Shown here one piece after another: positions 43,980-54,923 of a DNA stretch of 64,000 nt (position 1 is its first letter; each line of letters opens with the position of its first letter). A program made the position numbers and the translations under genes. The stretch is taken from NCBI GenBank assembly GCA_963779845.1, contig CAVZZV010000001.1, forward strand, positions 744,001 through 808,000, given 5' to 3'. The notes below the pieces were generated by a model. The model was not told where the DNA came from, made no database searches, and saw only the letters and a list, made by a program, of their open reading frames with translations. This stretch comes from CAVZZV01 sp963779845 (GTDB lineage: Bacteria > Bacteroidota > Bacteroidia > Bacteroidales > GCA-2748055).

Positions 43980-44647
43980 CCTTTAAAATACATAAAGAAG
44001 GAAGGAATATTATCCTCGTCTTGTTTGTTTTCCTGTTGGGTATTTCCATTGTAATCGGGCGCTTTTGCGGCTTTACTTCCTGGTGGTTTTATCTTAGCCT
44101 TAGTGCAGGTTTATTACTATTCATTTTTACACTGCGCTTTTTTCGAAAACCATTCAGGATCTCTCCTCACGAAGAGGATACCGTATATTCCCCATGCGAC
44201 GGTAAAGTGGTGGTAATTGAGGAAACATTTGAAGAGGAATATTTTAAGGACAAGCGCATACAGATTTCTATTTTCATGTCTGTCTGGAATGTTCATATAA
44301 ACTGGTACCCTGTTTCAGGTACCGTTAAATTCTTCAAATACCATCCGGGAAAATATCTGGTAGCCCGGCACCCTAAATCGTCCACCCTGAACGAACGAAC
44401 CTCCATAGTGGTAGATACTCCTTCGGGTGTTCCGGTTTTATTCAGACAAATTGCAGGGGCAGTGGCCCGACGGGTCGTATCCTATGCCAGGGAAAACCAA
44501 AAAGTGAACAGCACCCAGGAAATGGGTTTCATCAAATTCGGATCGCGGGTCGATATTTTTTTACCACTGGGTACTGAAATCCTCATTAAACCTGGTATGA
44601 CCGTGAGAGGGACGCTGGACAAAATCGCAATGTTAAAAAATGATTAA
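43976..44647 (+). CDS. psd: Phosphatidylserine decarboxylase family protein (short form)
   Basis: A 223-residue enzyme of the short bacterial Psd type that makes phosphatidylethanolamine. Two N-terminal helices are followed by the catalytic part: VYSPCDGKVVVIEE, RIQISIFMSVWNVHINWYPVSG and, at the C-terminus, MGFIKFGSRVDIFLP. The Gly-Ser within FGSR is the self-cleavage site that creates the pyruvoyl group. It is the last gene of the rsfS-ftsH-DUF2007-cdsA-psd run, with a 4-nt overlap on cdsA. Confidence 0.93.
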   Translation: MTFKIHKEGRNIILVLFVFLLGISIVIGRFCGFTSWWFYLSLSAGLLLFIFTLRFFRKPFRISPHEEDTVYSPCDGKVVVIEETFEEEYFKDKRIQISIFMSVWNVHINWYPVSGTVKFFKYHPGKYLVARHPKSSTLNERTSIVVDTPSGVPVLFRQIAGAVARRVVSYARENQKVNSTQEMGFIKFGSRVDIFLPLGTEILIKPGMTVRGTLDKIAMLKND

Positions 44648-44695
44648 ATTAGCTTCTTTAACGTTTACTTAACAACGTCTAAAGCTGCATCCTTA

Positions 44696-44703
44696 TATAT
44701 TTG
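44696..44703 (+). promoter_or_regulatory. Candidate -7 promoter element of the small secreted protein
   Basis: TATATTTG matches TAnnTTTG exactly, 36 nt before the ATG at 44740. No TTG is found at the usual distance upstream. Confidence 0.45.
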
Positions 44704-44739
44704 GAGAGTTTTTAACCTGAACATTTAAAATTCATCTTT

Positions 44740-44982
44740 ATGAAAAAATTAATTGCCGGATTAGCCATAGCCCTGTTCCTTGGTAGCATTTCTGCACCAA
44801 CATTTGCAAGCCTTTCCAACCAAAATACAATAGTTACTTTTGCAGATGGGAAACCCAAAAAAGCAGATGATAGCAAAACAAAGAAAAGTTCCGACTGCAA
44901 TACAGAGGCCAAGACTGAAAAGAATTGTAAATCAGCCTGCAGTTCCGCAGAAAAAAAAGCGTGTGACAAAGATAAAAAATAA
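44740..44982 (+). CDS. Small secreted Lys/Cys-rich protein
   Basis: An 80-residue protein with a signal peptide (MKKLIAGLAIALFLGSISAPTFA). The mature part is about 57 residues, extremely rich in Lys with Asp, Ser and Thr, and holds four Cys in the last third (SDCNTE, KNCKSAC, KACDK). I do not recognise the family. It may be a periplasmic metal-binding or disulfide-stapled peptide. It has its own -7 element and a strong terminator, so it is expressed as a single gene. Confidence 0.7.
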   Translation: MKKLIAGLAIALFLGSISAPTFASLSNQNTIVTFADGKPKKADDSKTKKSSDCNTEAKTEKNCKSACSSAEKKACDKDKK

Positions 44983-45004
44983 AGGTTAGTGTATTTGTAA
45001 CAGA

Positions 45005-45034
45005 AAAACCAGATAATATTTATCTGGTTTTTTA
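45005..45034 (+). terminator. Intrinsic terminator after the small secreted protein
   Basis: A 12-bp perfect stem, AAAACCAGATAA with TTATCTGGTTTT, across a 3-nt loop (TAT) and running into a T tract. It lies 22 nt after the stop codon. The A-rich 5' side could also let it work on the opposite strand. Confidence 0.85.
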
Positions 45035-45090
45035 TTTTAAACTAAGTCTTTCTGAGTAGTTATCCACTAACATAATACCCTGTTTTGCTA

Positions 45091-45121
45091 TTGCTAATTG
45101 AGTGCGTATTTTCTATTTTTG
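45091..45121 (+). promoter_or_regulatory. Promoter of the flavodiiron protein gene
   Basis: TTG at 45091-45093, a 20-nt spacer and TATTTTTG at 45114-45121 fit the Bacteroidota consensus exactly. The ATG is 22 nt downstream. Confidence 0.6.
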
Positions 45122-45143
45122 CGCATAAATTAAAGTACAAAAA

Positions 45144-46355
45144 ATGCTGAGCGATAACAAAATACTTGAGCTGGCCAATGGTATTGATTGGATTGGAGTT
45201 CTTGACAGGGATATTGTAACCTTCGACATCGTGATGGAAACGAAATATGGCACCACTTATAATTCGTATTTCATCAATGCCGATAAGAAAACCCTTATCG
45301 ATACCACCAAAGAAAGCTTTAAAGAAACCTGGTTTTCTAAACTGGGACAGGTTTGCGACCCCTCCAAACTGGATTATCTCATCTGTAACCATACCGAACC
45401 CGATCATTCCGGAAATATTGGGAATTTACTGGATGTCGCTCCCCACATTACTATTGTAGGAAGCGGACAGGCCTTGAATTATCTTCAGGAAATAGTCGGC
45501 AAGCCCTTCAAGTCGATCAAAGTAAAGGATGGCGACACACTGGATCTTGGAAATAAAACCCTGAAATTTATATCGGCCCCCAACCTTCATTGGCCCGATA
45601 CTATGTATACCTGGCTCGAGGAGGATGGGTTTTTATTTACCTGTGACTCCTTCGGGGCTCATTACTGCGACGAAGAGATGTTTGACGATCTCGTGGGCAA
45701 CTATGACGAGGCCTTCAAATATTATTTTGATGTTATCCTTCGGCCTTTCAGTAAATTCATGCTAAAGGCGATTGAAAAAATTAAAGGTCTCAGTATTAAG
45801 GCTATTTGCCCTGGTCATGGCCCGGTTCTTCGTTCAGATTGGAAAAAATATGTAGATCTTTCTGAAAAACTGGCAACAGATTATATTGCACGGACCAGCT
45901 CTGGGAAAAACCGGGTATTCCTGGCTTACATATCCGCATACGGCTATACCCGGGAGATGGCCAGCAAAATTATGGAGGGATTGAAAGCGGCTGGCGATAT
46001 AGAAGTGAAAATGATGGATATTGAAAATGCGCTCCTCGGCGATATGGAAGAAAATGTTGCCATGTGCGATGCAATGATCATAGGATCCCCTACCATTAAC
46101 CAGAATACCCTTTTGCCTGTTTATCGTTTGTTTTCTGTAATCAGCCCGATCCGCGATAAAGGTAAACCCGCCGCAGCCTTCGGATCGTACGGATGGAGCG
46201 GTGAAGCTGTGGGTCTAATTGAAGCACATCTGAAAAACATGAAAATCAGTATTGTCCAGGAGGGACTAAGCGAAAAATTCTATCCAAATTCAGAAAAAGG
46301 GTTAAAATTCTTTGAATTTGGAAAGAATTTCGGCGAAAAAATCCTGGCCGGTTGA
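45144..46355 (+). CDS. Flavodiiron protein (oxygen or nitric oxide reductase)
   Basis: A 403-residue soluble enzyme reducing O2 to water or NO to N2O. The N-terminal metallo-beta-lactamase-like domain has the diiron ligands in HTEPDHSG near residues 83-90, plus the later Asp and His positions in DSFGAHYCDEEMFDD and CPGHGPVLR. The C-terminal flavodoxin domain begins near residue 255 (FLAYISAYGYTREMASKIM) with the FMN loops GSPTINQNTLLP and GSYGWSGEAVGL. No rubredoxin domain is fused. It has its own promoter, consistent with a stand-alone response to oxygen or nitrosative stress. Confidence 0.93.
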   Translation: MLSDNKILELANGIDWIGVLDRDIVTFDIVMETKYGTTYNSYFINADKKTLIDTTKESFKETWFSKLGQVCDPSKLDYLICNHTEPDHSGNIGNLLDVAPHITIVGSGQALNYLQEIVGKPFKSIKVKDGDTLDLGNKTLKFISAPNLHWPDTMYTWLEEDGFLFTCDSFGAHYCDEEMFDDLVGNYDEAFKYYFDVILRPFSKFMLKAIEKIKGLSIKAICPGHGPVLRSDWKKYVDLSEKLATDYIARTSSGKNRVFLAYISAYGYTREMASKIMEGLKAAGDIEVKMMDIENALLGDMEENVAMCDAMIIGSPTINQNTLLPVYRLFSVISPIRDKGKPAAAFGSYGWSGEAVGLIEAHLKNMKISIVQEGLSEKFYPNSEKGLKFFEFGKNFGEKILAG

Positions 46356-46412
46356 TTCGGTAAAAGTATCTCATCGAAGCAAGTTCGCGCTGCATGCATG
46401 GAAGGTCTGCCC

Positions 46413-49400
46413 CTACTTTCCAATTATGATGACCTTTCTGACTCCTTTTAAACGGTCGCTTCCATCTTTAATTCGAAGGAAATAGATTCCTTTCGGAAGG
46501 AAGCTAACATCCAATGATTTTACATTCAGCCATTTATCCCATGCCTCCTCCATAACCGTCCTGCCCATTTGATCATGCAGGGTAATTTTGAATTCACCTG
46601 TTTCGGTGCTGTTCATATAAATATTTAACTGGTCCCGGGCCGGGTTCGGATAGACATTAAAATCACTTCCATCCGACATATTATTATTAACAGAGGTGGA
46701 AATGTTCACCGAATCGGTAGTAGCTGACTGATAAATTTCATTAGTGATATCATTCTGGACAAAAGCAGCGATTCTCACCATACCCGGATCGTATATATTA
46801 CTATAATTCCAACTGTACTCAAAACTTCTCGTTTCACCCTTCTCCCATGCGTCAAAAAATGCTGTTCCGGCAGCGTTGGGGAGCATTGTTTTTACTACAT
46901 GCATGAACTTAGTCTCGCCACTTGGTACTGTAAGTCCCTCAATAAACTTTTCATATACCGCTATCTGAAGTATTCTCTCCTGTGCATCAAAATCCCTTAA
47001 TGCAGTCAGGTTAACCTGAACGGTAAGACCAGAAGAGCCGACAGTTGCATTCAGGTCAATATCAAATCCCGGATCTTTCAGGGATTGAAGATTCACGTAG
47101 CTGCCATTAGGCTCAAGAGGTGAGAAATTAAAACGAAGGTTGCCGTCTCCTCCCCCGTCAAGAACCGCGTATGGAACCTGCGATAATCCATAAAGAAGGC
47201 TTCTGGTGGCAGGCACAGAACGGTTATCCGCATTCATTGGATCATTTCCCGGGAAGTTTGTATGATACTCCAATTTTACAAGATCCTTATAATGTGTAGT
47301 AAATAAGAAATTCATATTGCTGTTTGCACTCTTCGAATCAGGATCGCTCACATTGGTAAAATGTTCAAGCAGGACTTTACGGCTCTTGTTGCCAATCCAG
47401 ACATTATCCAACGCAAATCCTTCATGTGCCTCGGTACTGTTGTTTGCGGAGGCGAAAGCAATCCTAAAACGAAGTCTTGATGAGTAGGCCAGTTCAGGGC
47501 TAAGTCCGTGCCGTGCCTCAACCCACTTCTTATCCGGATTAAAGGGTTGTTTACCGGTCCATCCAATTTCCTGTCCACCCGGACGGGATATGATTTGAAA
47601 CGAATTAAACCAGTTGATGCCATCCTGGTACCCTCCAACATTTTCCCAGGTCCTGCCCCCGTCCACCGAAGTCTGCAGCACGGCGCCCTCCCTCTTTGCT
47701 TCGAGACTTTGGAGATAATCCAATTTGATCATCGGGCGGTCTAACCGGCTAATGTCAAAACAGGGGGAGATCAGCCAGGATTTCTCTGCCACCCCGGACT
47801 GAGGCAATGCGGTATACCAGCTTTTTGAGGCATTTTCTCCCAGTCCGTTAAAGTTGACACGCCCATAGGTCCAGCTATTATATACCGATCCGCCTTCTTT
47901 CCCTGAAGACCATTTACCCCCGTTATTATTAAAATCTTCGAAATAGGGGGTTTCATCTACCGTAATGGTAGGTTTAAGATCAATTTTCTTACTTAAAGTT
48001 TTAGAACAACCAATGCTGGTGGTCGTGATTAAATCTATCTGAACCCTTGTGGTATCCTGGAAACTGTGATATACGACCGGACCTTTGGTCTTCTCAGTAT
48101 AGCTCCCATCCGAAGAATAAAATTTCCATAAATACCCATTCACCGGCACCTCCCTGGAATCGTAGGTAAACTTTATAGAATCTCCCTGAACAAAACAATC
48201 TGTTTCCCAGTTAAAATCGCCCGTCGGTTTGTTTCCGAAATCAATAATTTTTTCAAGGGTATCTATGCATCCGTTAAACGTTGTTCCCACCAATTGGACT
48301 TTCCTGGAACCGGCCGATGTATAGAAATGATAATCGGATTCCTTGCTACTTATATTTGCAGCTCCTGAATTAATGTCACCAAAGTTCCAGTGCCAGGTTT
48401 CCACCTCAAATTTATTTACTGTCTTATTGGTAAAATAGATACTATCCGAAGGGCTTATACAAACATCATTTATACTAAAATCCACGTTGGGGGCAAAATT
48501 CATTTTCACGGTTTTCGAGACGGAACTGATACATCCGTTGAGGGAAGTATTGGTGTAACTAACGGTTGTATTCCCTATTGCAGGCAATGAAGGATTGAAC
48601 ACGAATCCGCTGACAGGATTACCAGTAACACCCGGTCCGGAAAAGAGGGCAGCCGGGATATCCCCCTCAAGTGGGAAGGCCGGTTCATTCCTGCAATACT
48701 CCGGTCGGTTAAGACTTAATATGGTGGGTTTTTGCACAGCTTCCACGGCAAATCCTTCCTGTAGGGAAAGGTTTGCACCATCCTGAACATACTTATATAA
48801 AACAGTATAGGAACCCGGGGCCAGTAGCGCGGGATTAACTGTTGCGGTATTATCGCCGTTGTCGGTGAGCCCGCCCACATTTTGTCCGGAATTATTCAGA
48901 AGGCTAAACGCACCGGTCGATCCGACTGAATTGGAGGCTCTCACTATAAAGGAGCTATTATAGGTACAATACACTGCCTGGGGAATGTATATATCTCCTT
49001 CCGCTCCCAGAATAAATACCAAAGCGCTATCCATACTGGTACAACCAGAAGCATTGGTGAAAGTATAGTAAATAGTATGAGGTGAATTCACGGTATCAGC
49101 AATTCCAGGATAAAAATAGGAGGTAGTAGTAACGACTCCCGGGCCTGAAAATACTCCTCCGGGAACATTTGCCTGAAGCTTGAATCCGGAAGCTTCTCTG
49201 CTATAACTGGAATTAAGATTGGTAATTTCCACATCAGTTTTGGGATTTACTGTCACGAGGGCTGTTCCGGTACCCGAGTTTTTTACTCCGTGTACATCCA
49301 TCACTGAATCTATCCGAAAATTAGTCGTCATAAGTGGTTTGACGTACAGTTCATAAGGTGAAGAATTAATATCGCGGAACTCTTTATTGCCAGAGCCGGT

Positions 49401-52400
49401 ATTCAAGAAAAACCGCCAGGGGCCTCTTCCCGTCAGGTTAACAAGAAGTCTTGCCGAGTCCTCTTCACATATTTGTTGGCTGCCCAAGAGGGTTGCCGTT
49501 GGCAAAAGGGTATAAATGGCCAGCTTATTTTCCTCCACAACAGTATATGTATTTCCTATATTCCCGGCAGCATCCCGGAGTGTTACCGAAACCTTCAGCT
49601 CACCCGGGTTCACCTCCTGATCACTTGCTTTGACGGTATAGCGAAAACGGTAGGCATTTGCTCCGAGATTGGTAAAATTAACGTAGGGCCCGCTTTCAGG
49701 AATTCCATTAACGGTGCTGGTACCAAGGGAGGTGTAATTTGCCCCATCTGCAATAATGTCAACATTCACGATATCGCCCACCGAATAGATCCGGTTTTCG
49801 ACACTTATAGATGTGACGACGGGAGGATGGGCATCAATACTCAGGGTATTGCTATTCAGGAGGGTGGCGGGAAGGGACTGGTTCCCCGCCTCATCTTCCA
49901 GTATCACCCTTACCTGGAGGTTTCCGGCGCTAACATCCGCATCCCCGTTTTGAATGGTATATTTTAAAATACCACCCGTAGGTGAAGAAATAAATTCCAC
50001 ATTGGGTGCAGAGACCAGATACCCGTTAATGGTGGTTTCGGAGCCTGCTGCAGTATAGTTATTTCCATCTGCATTTACAATGACCTCGACAAGGTCCCCA
50101 ATCTTTTTTACCCCATTGGTTACCGTCATTCCAGTGATCACAGGCCGATGACCATCAATGATATCCCCGGACTGCACAATTGTACCGTTATATAGCTCAC
50201 CCGCAATGGGTCCTTTGTCAAAGCGGAGGTTTGAAACCGGGATATTTGCTGCAGAAGGATAATCCTGATCCCCTTCAGCTACGGTAAAGTATCCCCAATA
50301 TAAAGTGTTCGTTTGCCGGGTAATATTTTGCAATGCCTTACCGGCAACACTTCCTGAAACATAGGTATAGGGAACCCCCTGGTCGTTATTCACGGAAATA
50401 TTCACCTGCACCTCGTCCCCGATCCCATAGGCCCCTGCTGGAATGGTCACTGCTGTAACCATTGGCTCAACAAGGGAAGTAATGGGTATTGAATTGGTTG
50501 TTAATGGATTTCCCCCTGTCAGAACAGTTCCTGAAATGCTAATATTTATATTTTGGTCAAGATCAAAATCAGTTATCCTCGCCAGCGTGAGGTTCAGCTC
50601 CGTGGGGGAAATATAGCCGACTGAAGCCACCGAAATGGCAGTGGAGCCGTTAAGGGTAAATGAGAGAAGGGAGGGAGTGACCGTATTGAATGTCTCTCCA
50701 TTTAATTTCAGGCCCAGACTTATACTCCCAAGGTTTTCTTCCGTAAGCCCCGGGTCAGAAAGCACCGCCTCTGCCTGCGGGGAAACGGTAAGAAGCGGAC
50801 TGGCTGTTATATTCAAAGAAGAGGTACTTACCAGACAAGCTGCATTTACGATTGCACTTATTGTCTCAACCGAAGTTATATCGTATGCCGGAACAGCAGG
50901 GAGGGTAAGACTGAGGGTTTGGGGATCAACCAGAATAACATCATCTGTCGTAAGCACCGGTTGAACGAAGGCATCCCAGGCTGTGCCCACTGTATTGGAA
51001 AGTCCATCAATCAGAAGCTGTGTCAGGACTGCGTCGGTTCCCATATCAGGCATCCACTTGTCGCCGGTGAGATTAAAAATTATGGTACTTACCGAACCGG
51101 TGCGTATATCTTCCTCGGAATTTCTGGTGCCATCGGCGAGGGTCCCTGTCAATGTCACGGCCGGTAACTGGTTTGAAATTATAAAACCTTGAACATCTGT
51201 ATTTTCAGTAGTAATTGAAAGACAAACCCCGGGTACCACAATCGAGACACTCTCGTCTGAATCAAGATAGTAATCTGGACTTACGGGTATGGAAATCCTC
51301 ACCATCTGATCATCCACTCTCTCCACATCTTCGAAACTGAGCATATCATGAACAACAGCCCAGGACTGATCGCCGGTAATCCCATCAATAAGTGCTTGTG
51401 TAGTTGCATTATCATCACCAATCTCAGGTACCCATGTGTCATTGGTCAAGGTAAACTCAAGGGTAGAGGTGCCGGAACGAATATCTGCTTCCGTATCGTT
51501 TGCCCCATCTGCTACTGTGCCCCCCAAACCTATAACAGCCGGATTAATAAGAATAGCGAGTTGATTTTCTTCAACAATATTATAGGGGGCTGCTACATTG
51601 CCTGCGGAATCCATGAGTATTACGGAAACCTGCAATTCACCCGGATTCACTTCCGGATCACCCGCTTGGACGGTATAGAGAAAACGGTAGGTGTTTGCTC
51701 CGAGATTGGTAAAATTGACATAGGGCCCGCTTTCAGGAATTCCATTAACGGTGCTGGTACCAAGAGAGGTGTAATTTGCCCCATCGGCAATAACGTCCAC
51801 AGTCACAACATCCCCCACCGAATAGACCAGGTTGGAAACACTTACGGAAGTGACAACCGGAGGATGACCATCAATGATATCACCAGACTGCACAATTGTG
51901 CCGTTATATAGCTCACCCGCAATGGGTCCTTTGTCAAAGCGGAGGTTTGAAACCGGGATATTTGCTGCAGAAGGATAATCCTGATCCCCTTCAGCTACGG
52001 TAAAGTATCCCCAATATAAAGTGTTCGTTTGCCGGGTAATATTTTGCAATGCCTTACCGGCAACACTTCCTGAAACATAGGTATAGGGAACCCCCTGGTC
52101 GTTATTCACGGAAATATTCACCTGCACCTCGTCCCCGATCCCATAGGCCCCTGCTGGAATGGTCACTGCTGTAACCATTGGCTCAACAAGGGAAGTAATG
52201 GGTATTGAATTGGTTGTTAATGGATTTCCCCCTGTCAGAACAGTCCCTGAAATGCTTATATTTATATTTTGGTCAAGATCAAAATCAGTTATCCTCGCCA
52301 GCGTGAGGTTCAGCTCCGTGGGGGAAATATAGCCGACTGAAGCCACCGAAATGGCAGTGGAGCCGTTAAGGGTAAATGAGAGAAGGGAGGGAGTGACCGT

Positions 52401-53701
52401 ATTGAATGTCTCTCCATTTAATTTCAGGCCCAGACTTATACTCCCAAGGTTTTCTTCCGTAAGCCCCGGGTCAGAAAGCACCGCCTCTGCCTGCGGGGAA
52501 ACGGTAAGAAGCGGACTGGCTGTTATATTCAAAGAAGAGGTACTTACCAGACAAGCTGCATTAACGATTGCACTTATTGTCTCAACAGAAGTTATATCGT
52601 ATGCCGGAACAGCAGGGAGGGTAAGGCTGAGGGTTTGGGGATCAACCAGAATAACATCATCTGTCGTAAGCACCGGTTGAACGAAGGCATCCCAGGCTGT
52701 GCCCACTGTATTGGAAAGTCCATCAATCAGAAGCTGTGTCAGGACTGCGTCGGTTCCCATATCAGGCATCCACTTGTCGCCGCTTAGATTAAAAATTATG
52801 GTACTTACCGAACCGGTGCGTATATCTTCCTCGGAATTTCTGGTGCCATCGGCGAGGGTCCCTGTCAATGTCACGGCCGGTAACTGGTTTGAAATTATAA
52901 AACCTTGAACATCTGTATTTTCAGTAGTAATTGAAAGACAAACCCCGGGTACCACAATCGAGACACTCTCGTCTGAATCAAGATAGTAATCTGGACTTAC
53001 GGGTATGGAAATCCTCACCATCTGATCATCCACTCTCTCCACATCTTCGAAACTGAGCATATCATGAACAACAGCCCAGGACTGATCACCGGTAATCCCA
53101 TCAATAAGTGCTTGTGTAGTTGCATTATCATCACCAATCTCAGGTACCCATGTGTCATTGGTCAAGGTAAACTCAAGGGTAGAGGTGCCGGAACGAATAT
53201 CCGTCTCCGTATCGTTGGCCCCTTCCGCTACTGTCCCCCCCAAACCTATGACTGCAGGGGCATTTACTATGAGTATTGAATTTATGGAAGATATCCCTTT
53301 TTTTGTCTTAATCGATACTGCTTCCTGGTCAACAATCACTCCACCGTTTCATCCGAGGAGATGTTATAGGCTGGGACGGGCGGTAAAAGAATTGAAGTGG
53401 TAGCATCGTCCAACCGGGTTACCATAGAATAGTCGAGTGATTTAGTTACCTTATTCCACTCCTTGCTTTCCACAGGGAAAAATGAATTGATCAACGCTTT
53501 CGTTTGTTTATTATCCCCGCCCACACGCAAATCCCAATCAGCACCATTGAGTCTAATGACGATCTCATTTCCTCCGGCACGTATATCATTTTCAGAATTT
53601 TGGGTAAGTATACTTCCCTCAATCCGCGCGGTCTGTGATATGGAAAACTGACCAATTGATAAAGCCCCTAATACCATGCCAGTGGTGAATAATCTTTTCA
53701 T
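46413..53701 (-). CDS. Giant T9SS-exported repeat protein (adhesin-like), frameshift near N-terminus
   Basis: About 2,430 residues if joined. The N-terminal part (from ATG 53701, MKRLFTTGMVLGALSIG, signal peptide) breaks at about 53337, where one missing base separates DETVE from VIVDQEA. Then come bacterial repeats with the signature E-x-DIR-x-G...W, twice as a near-identical block of about 460 residues, and Ig-like repeats with GNPLTTNS and SVGDIVNVDIIAD segments. PKD-type domains (WHWNFGD, GYLWKFYSSD) follow, then a lectin-like FEDFNNNGGKWS domain, an LEHFTN thioredoxin-like domain, and finally a T9SS type A sorting domain (FNVYPNPARDQLNIY ... KGIYFLRI). The N-terminal start at 53701, not 53743, gives a clean signal peptide and clears the upstream gene by 19 nt. 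Confidence 0.85.
50148..51534 (-). repeat. Duplicated 1.39-kb block in the giant protein, copy nearer the 3' end
   Basis: A direct repeat of 51864-53250 at a constant offset of 1716 bp with only scattered base changes (by eye fewer than about 25). It covers the tandem E-x-DIR-x-G domains through GELYNGTIVQSGDIIDG. Identity drops sharply at both edges. Confidence 0.9.
51864..53250 (-). repeat. Duplicated 1.39-kb block in the giant protein, copy nearer the 5' end
   Basis: Partner of 50148-51534. Between the copies lies a 329-nt linker coding an Ig-like repeat that also has diverged relatives downstream (around 49520-49810). The high identity points to a recent duplication or active gene conversion. 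Confidence 0.9.
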
Positions 53702-53720
53702 AGTCCAAATTTTTAAGCAC

Positions 53721-54923
53721 CTATTTCCATAATTTTCCTTCACTATCGGTTTTTATAAGGGTAATCAGGCTAGTTTCATCAAATTTATTTTTTCCAAGGA
53801 TAAGAATTTGACCATTGGAAAGAAGCAGGTCGGAAGCCGATTGGTCCCCGCTGTCTCCAAATTCTTTCATGGAGAGAATATTTCCTTCGCGACTTAAAAA
53901 CCACAGGACGATATTTTTGTCATTCCCTCTTATCCGGTTACCTAGCATAACAATCGTTCCGTTTGAAAGTTCTCTAACAGCTACCCCTTGAAGATCCACA
54001 CTTTCATTGTATTGTTTTGACCATAATGTCTGGTCTGTGGAAATATCATATTTATATAAAAGAATGCTCATGCCGGACTCATTTCCGGTATCATCATTGG
54101 TTAAGTTTGTAGAGGTCCCGATCAGATATACAGAGTTATCATTTCCTGAACAGGCGCAACTCAGCTCATCATTACGGTTCGGAAGACCTAAATTTGAATT
54201 AGACAGGTCGTTGCCGTCTTTATTGATAATAAGGGTAAAATAATCCAGATCGGCATTTAGCCTTGTGCCGGCAACGATATAATTCCCATCCTTAAGTTTA
54301 TGGATAGCCGAAAGTTTTTCATAGGATACTCCTCTTTCCGACCTTTTCAGTATATTTCCATCCGCATCAATCACGACAATGGAAGCGCGGCGGGATGCTT
54401 CCGAATCGCCAGCATAACCTACGAAAATAAAGCCTCCTTCATCTGTTTGTTCAATACTGAAAGCTTCATTATCGGACTGTCTGCTACTGAGAATATTTTC
54501 ATAGGTTTTTTCCCATTGCACTTTCCCCTGTAAATCGGTCCTGATGACATATGCATCAAGGTCAGCCGTATTATCGAATCCTTTTGATGAACCGGCTATG
54601 ATATATCCATCACTTAAAACTTTAATGCAATGGGCGAAATCATCTTCTTCTGAACCAAACATTTTGGGACTCCAGGCATAATTACCAAACTCATCCACCT
54701 TAAATAGTATCACATCCATTCCTCGGGTATCTGTTTCAGTGGTGCCAACAATGACAGCACCCCCATCGCTTGTCAACTGCATAGAGTTCGCATTGTTAAC
54801 CTTATCTCCCCCGTAGTATTTAATAAAATATTGGGATTGTCTGCCAGAGGGTTCCTCACAGGAGTAAAATAGCCCTGTGAGGAAGGAAAGGATAAAAATA
54901 AGGTGCAGAAAGCTATTCCTCAT
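53721..54923 (-). CDS. Lipoprotein with beta-propeller-like repeats
   Basis: A 400-residue lipoprotein: signal ending in LTGLFYSC (Cys near residue 22), so anchored in a membrane. The rest consists of seven or so repeats of about 50 residues of the type SMQLTSDGGAVIVGTTETD...DVILFKVDEFGN, like the delta-60 and SBBP repeats that form beta-propellers. Its start overlaps the end of the outer-membrane protein gene by four bases, and the giant protein gene begins 19 nt after its stop. The tight spacing implies shared expression and possibly a shared surface complex. Confidence 0.75.
   Translation of the reverse strand: MRNSFLHLIFILSFLTGLFYSCEEPSGRQSQYFIKYYGGDKVNNANSMQLTSDGGAVIVGTTETDTRGMDVILFKVDEFGNYAWSPKMFGSEEDDFAHCIKVLSDGYIIAGSSKGFDNTADLDAYVIRTDLQGKVQWEKTYENILSSRQSDNEAFSIEQTDEGGFIFVGYAGDSEASRRASIVVIDADGNILKRSERGVSYEKLSAIHKLKDGNYIVAGTRLNADLDYFTLIINKDGNDLSNSNLGLPNRNDELSCACSGNDNSVYLIGTSTNLTNDDTGNESGMSILLYKYDISTDQTLWSKQYNESVDLQGVAVRELSNGTIVMLGNRIRGNDKNIVLWFLSREGNILSMKEFGDSGDQSASDLLLSNGQILILGKNKFDETSLITLIKTDSEGKLWK

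Noticed and set aside
50635..52680. Two almost identical 109-residue plus-strand frames
   Set aside because: They are antisense shadows of the duplicated block in the giant adhesin gene, which is why they match each other.
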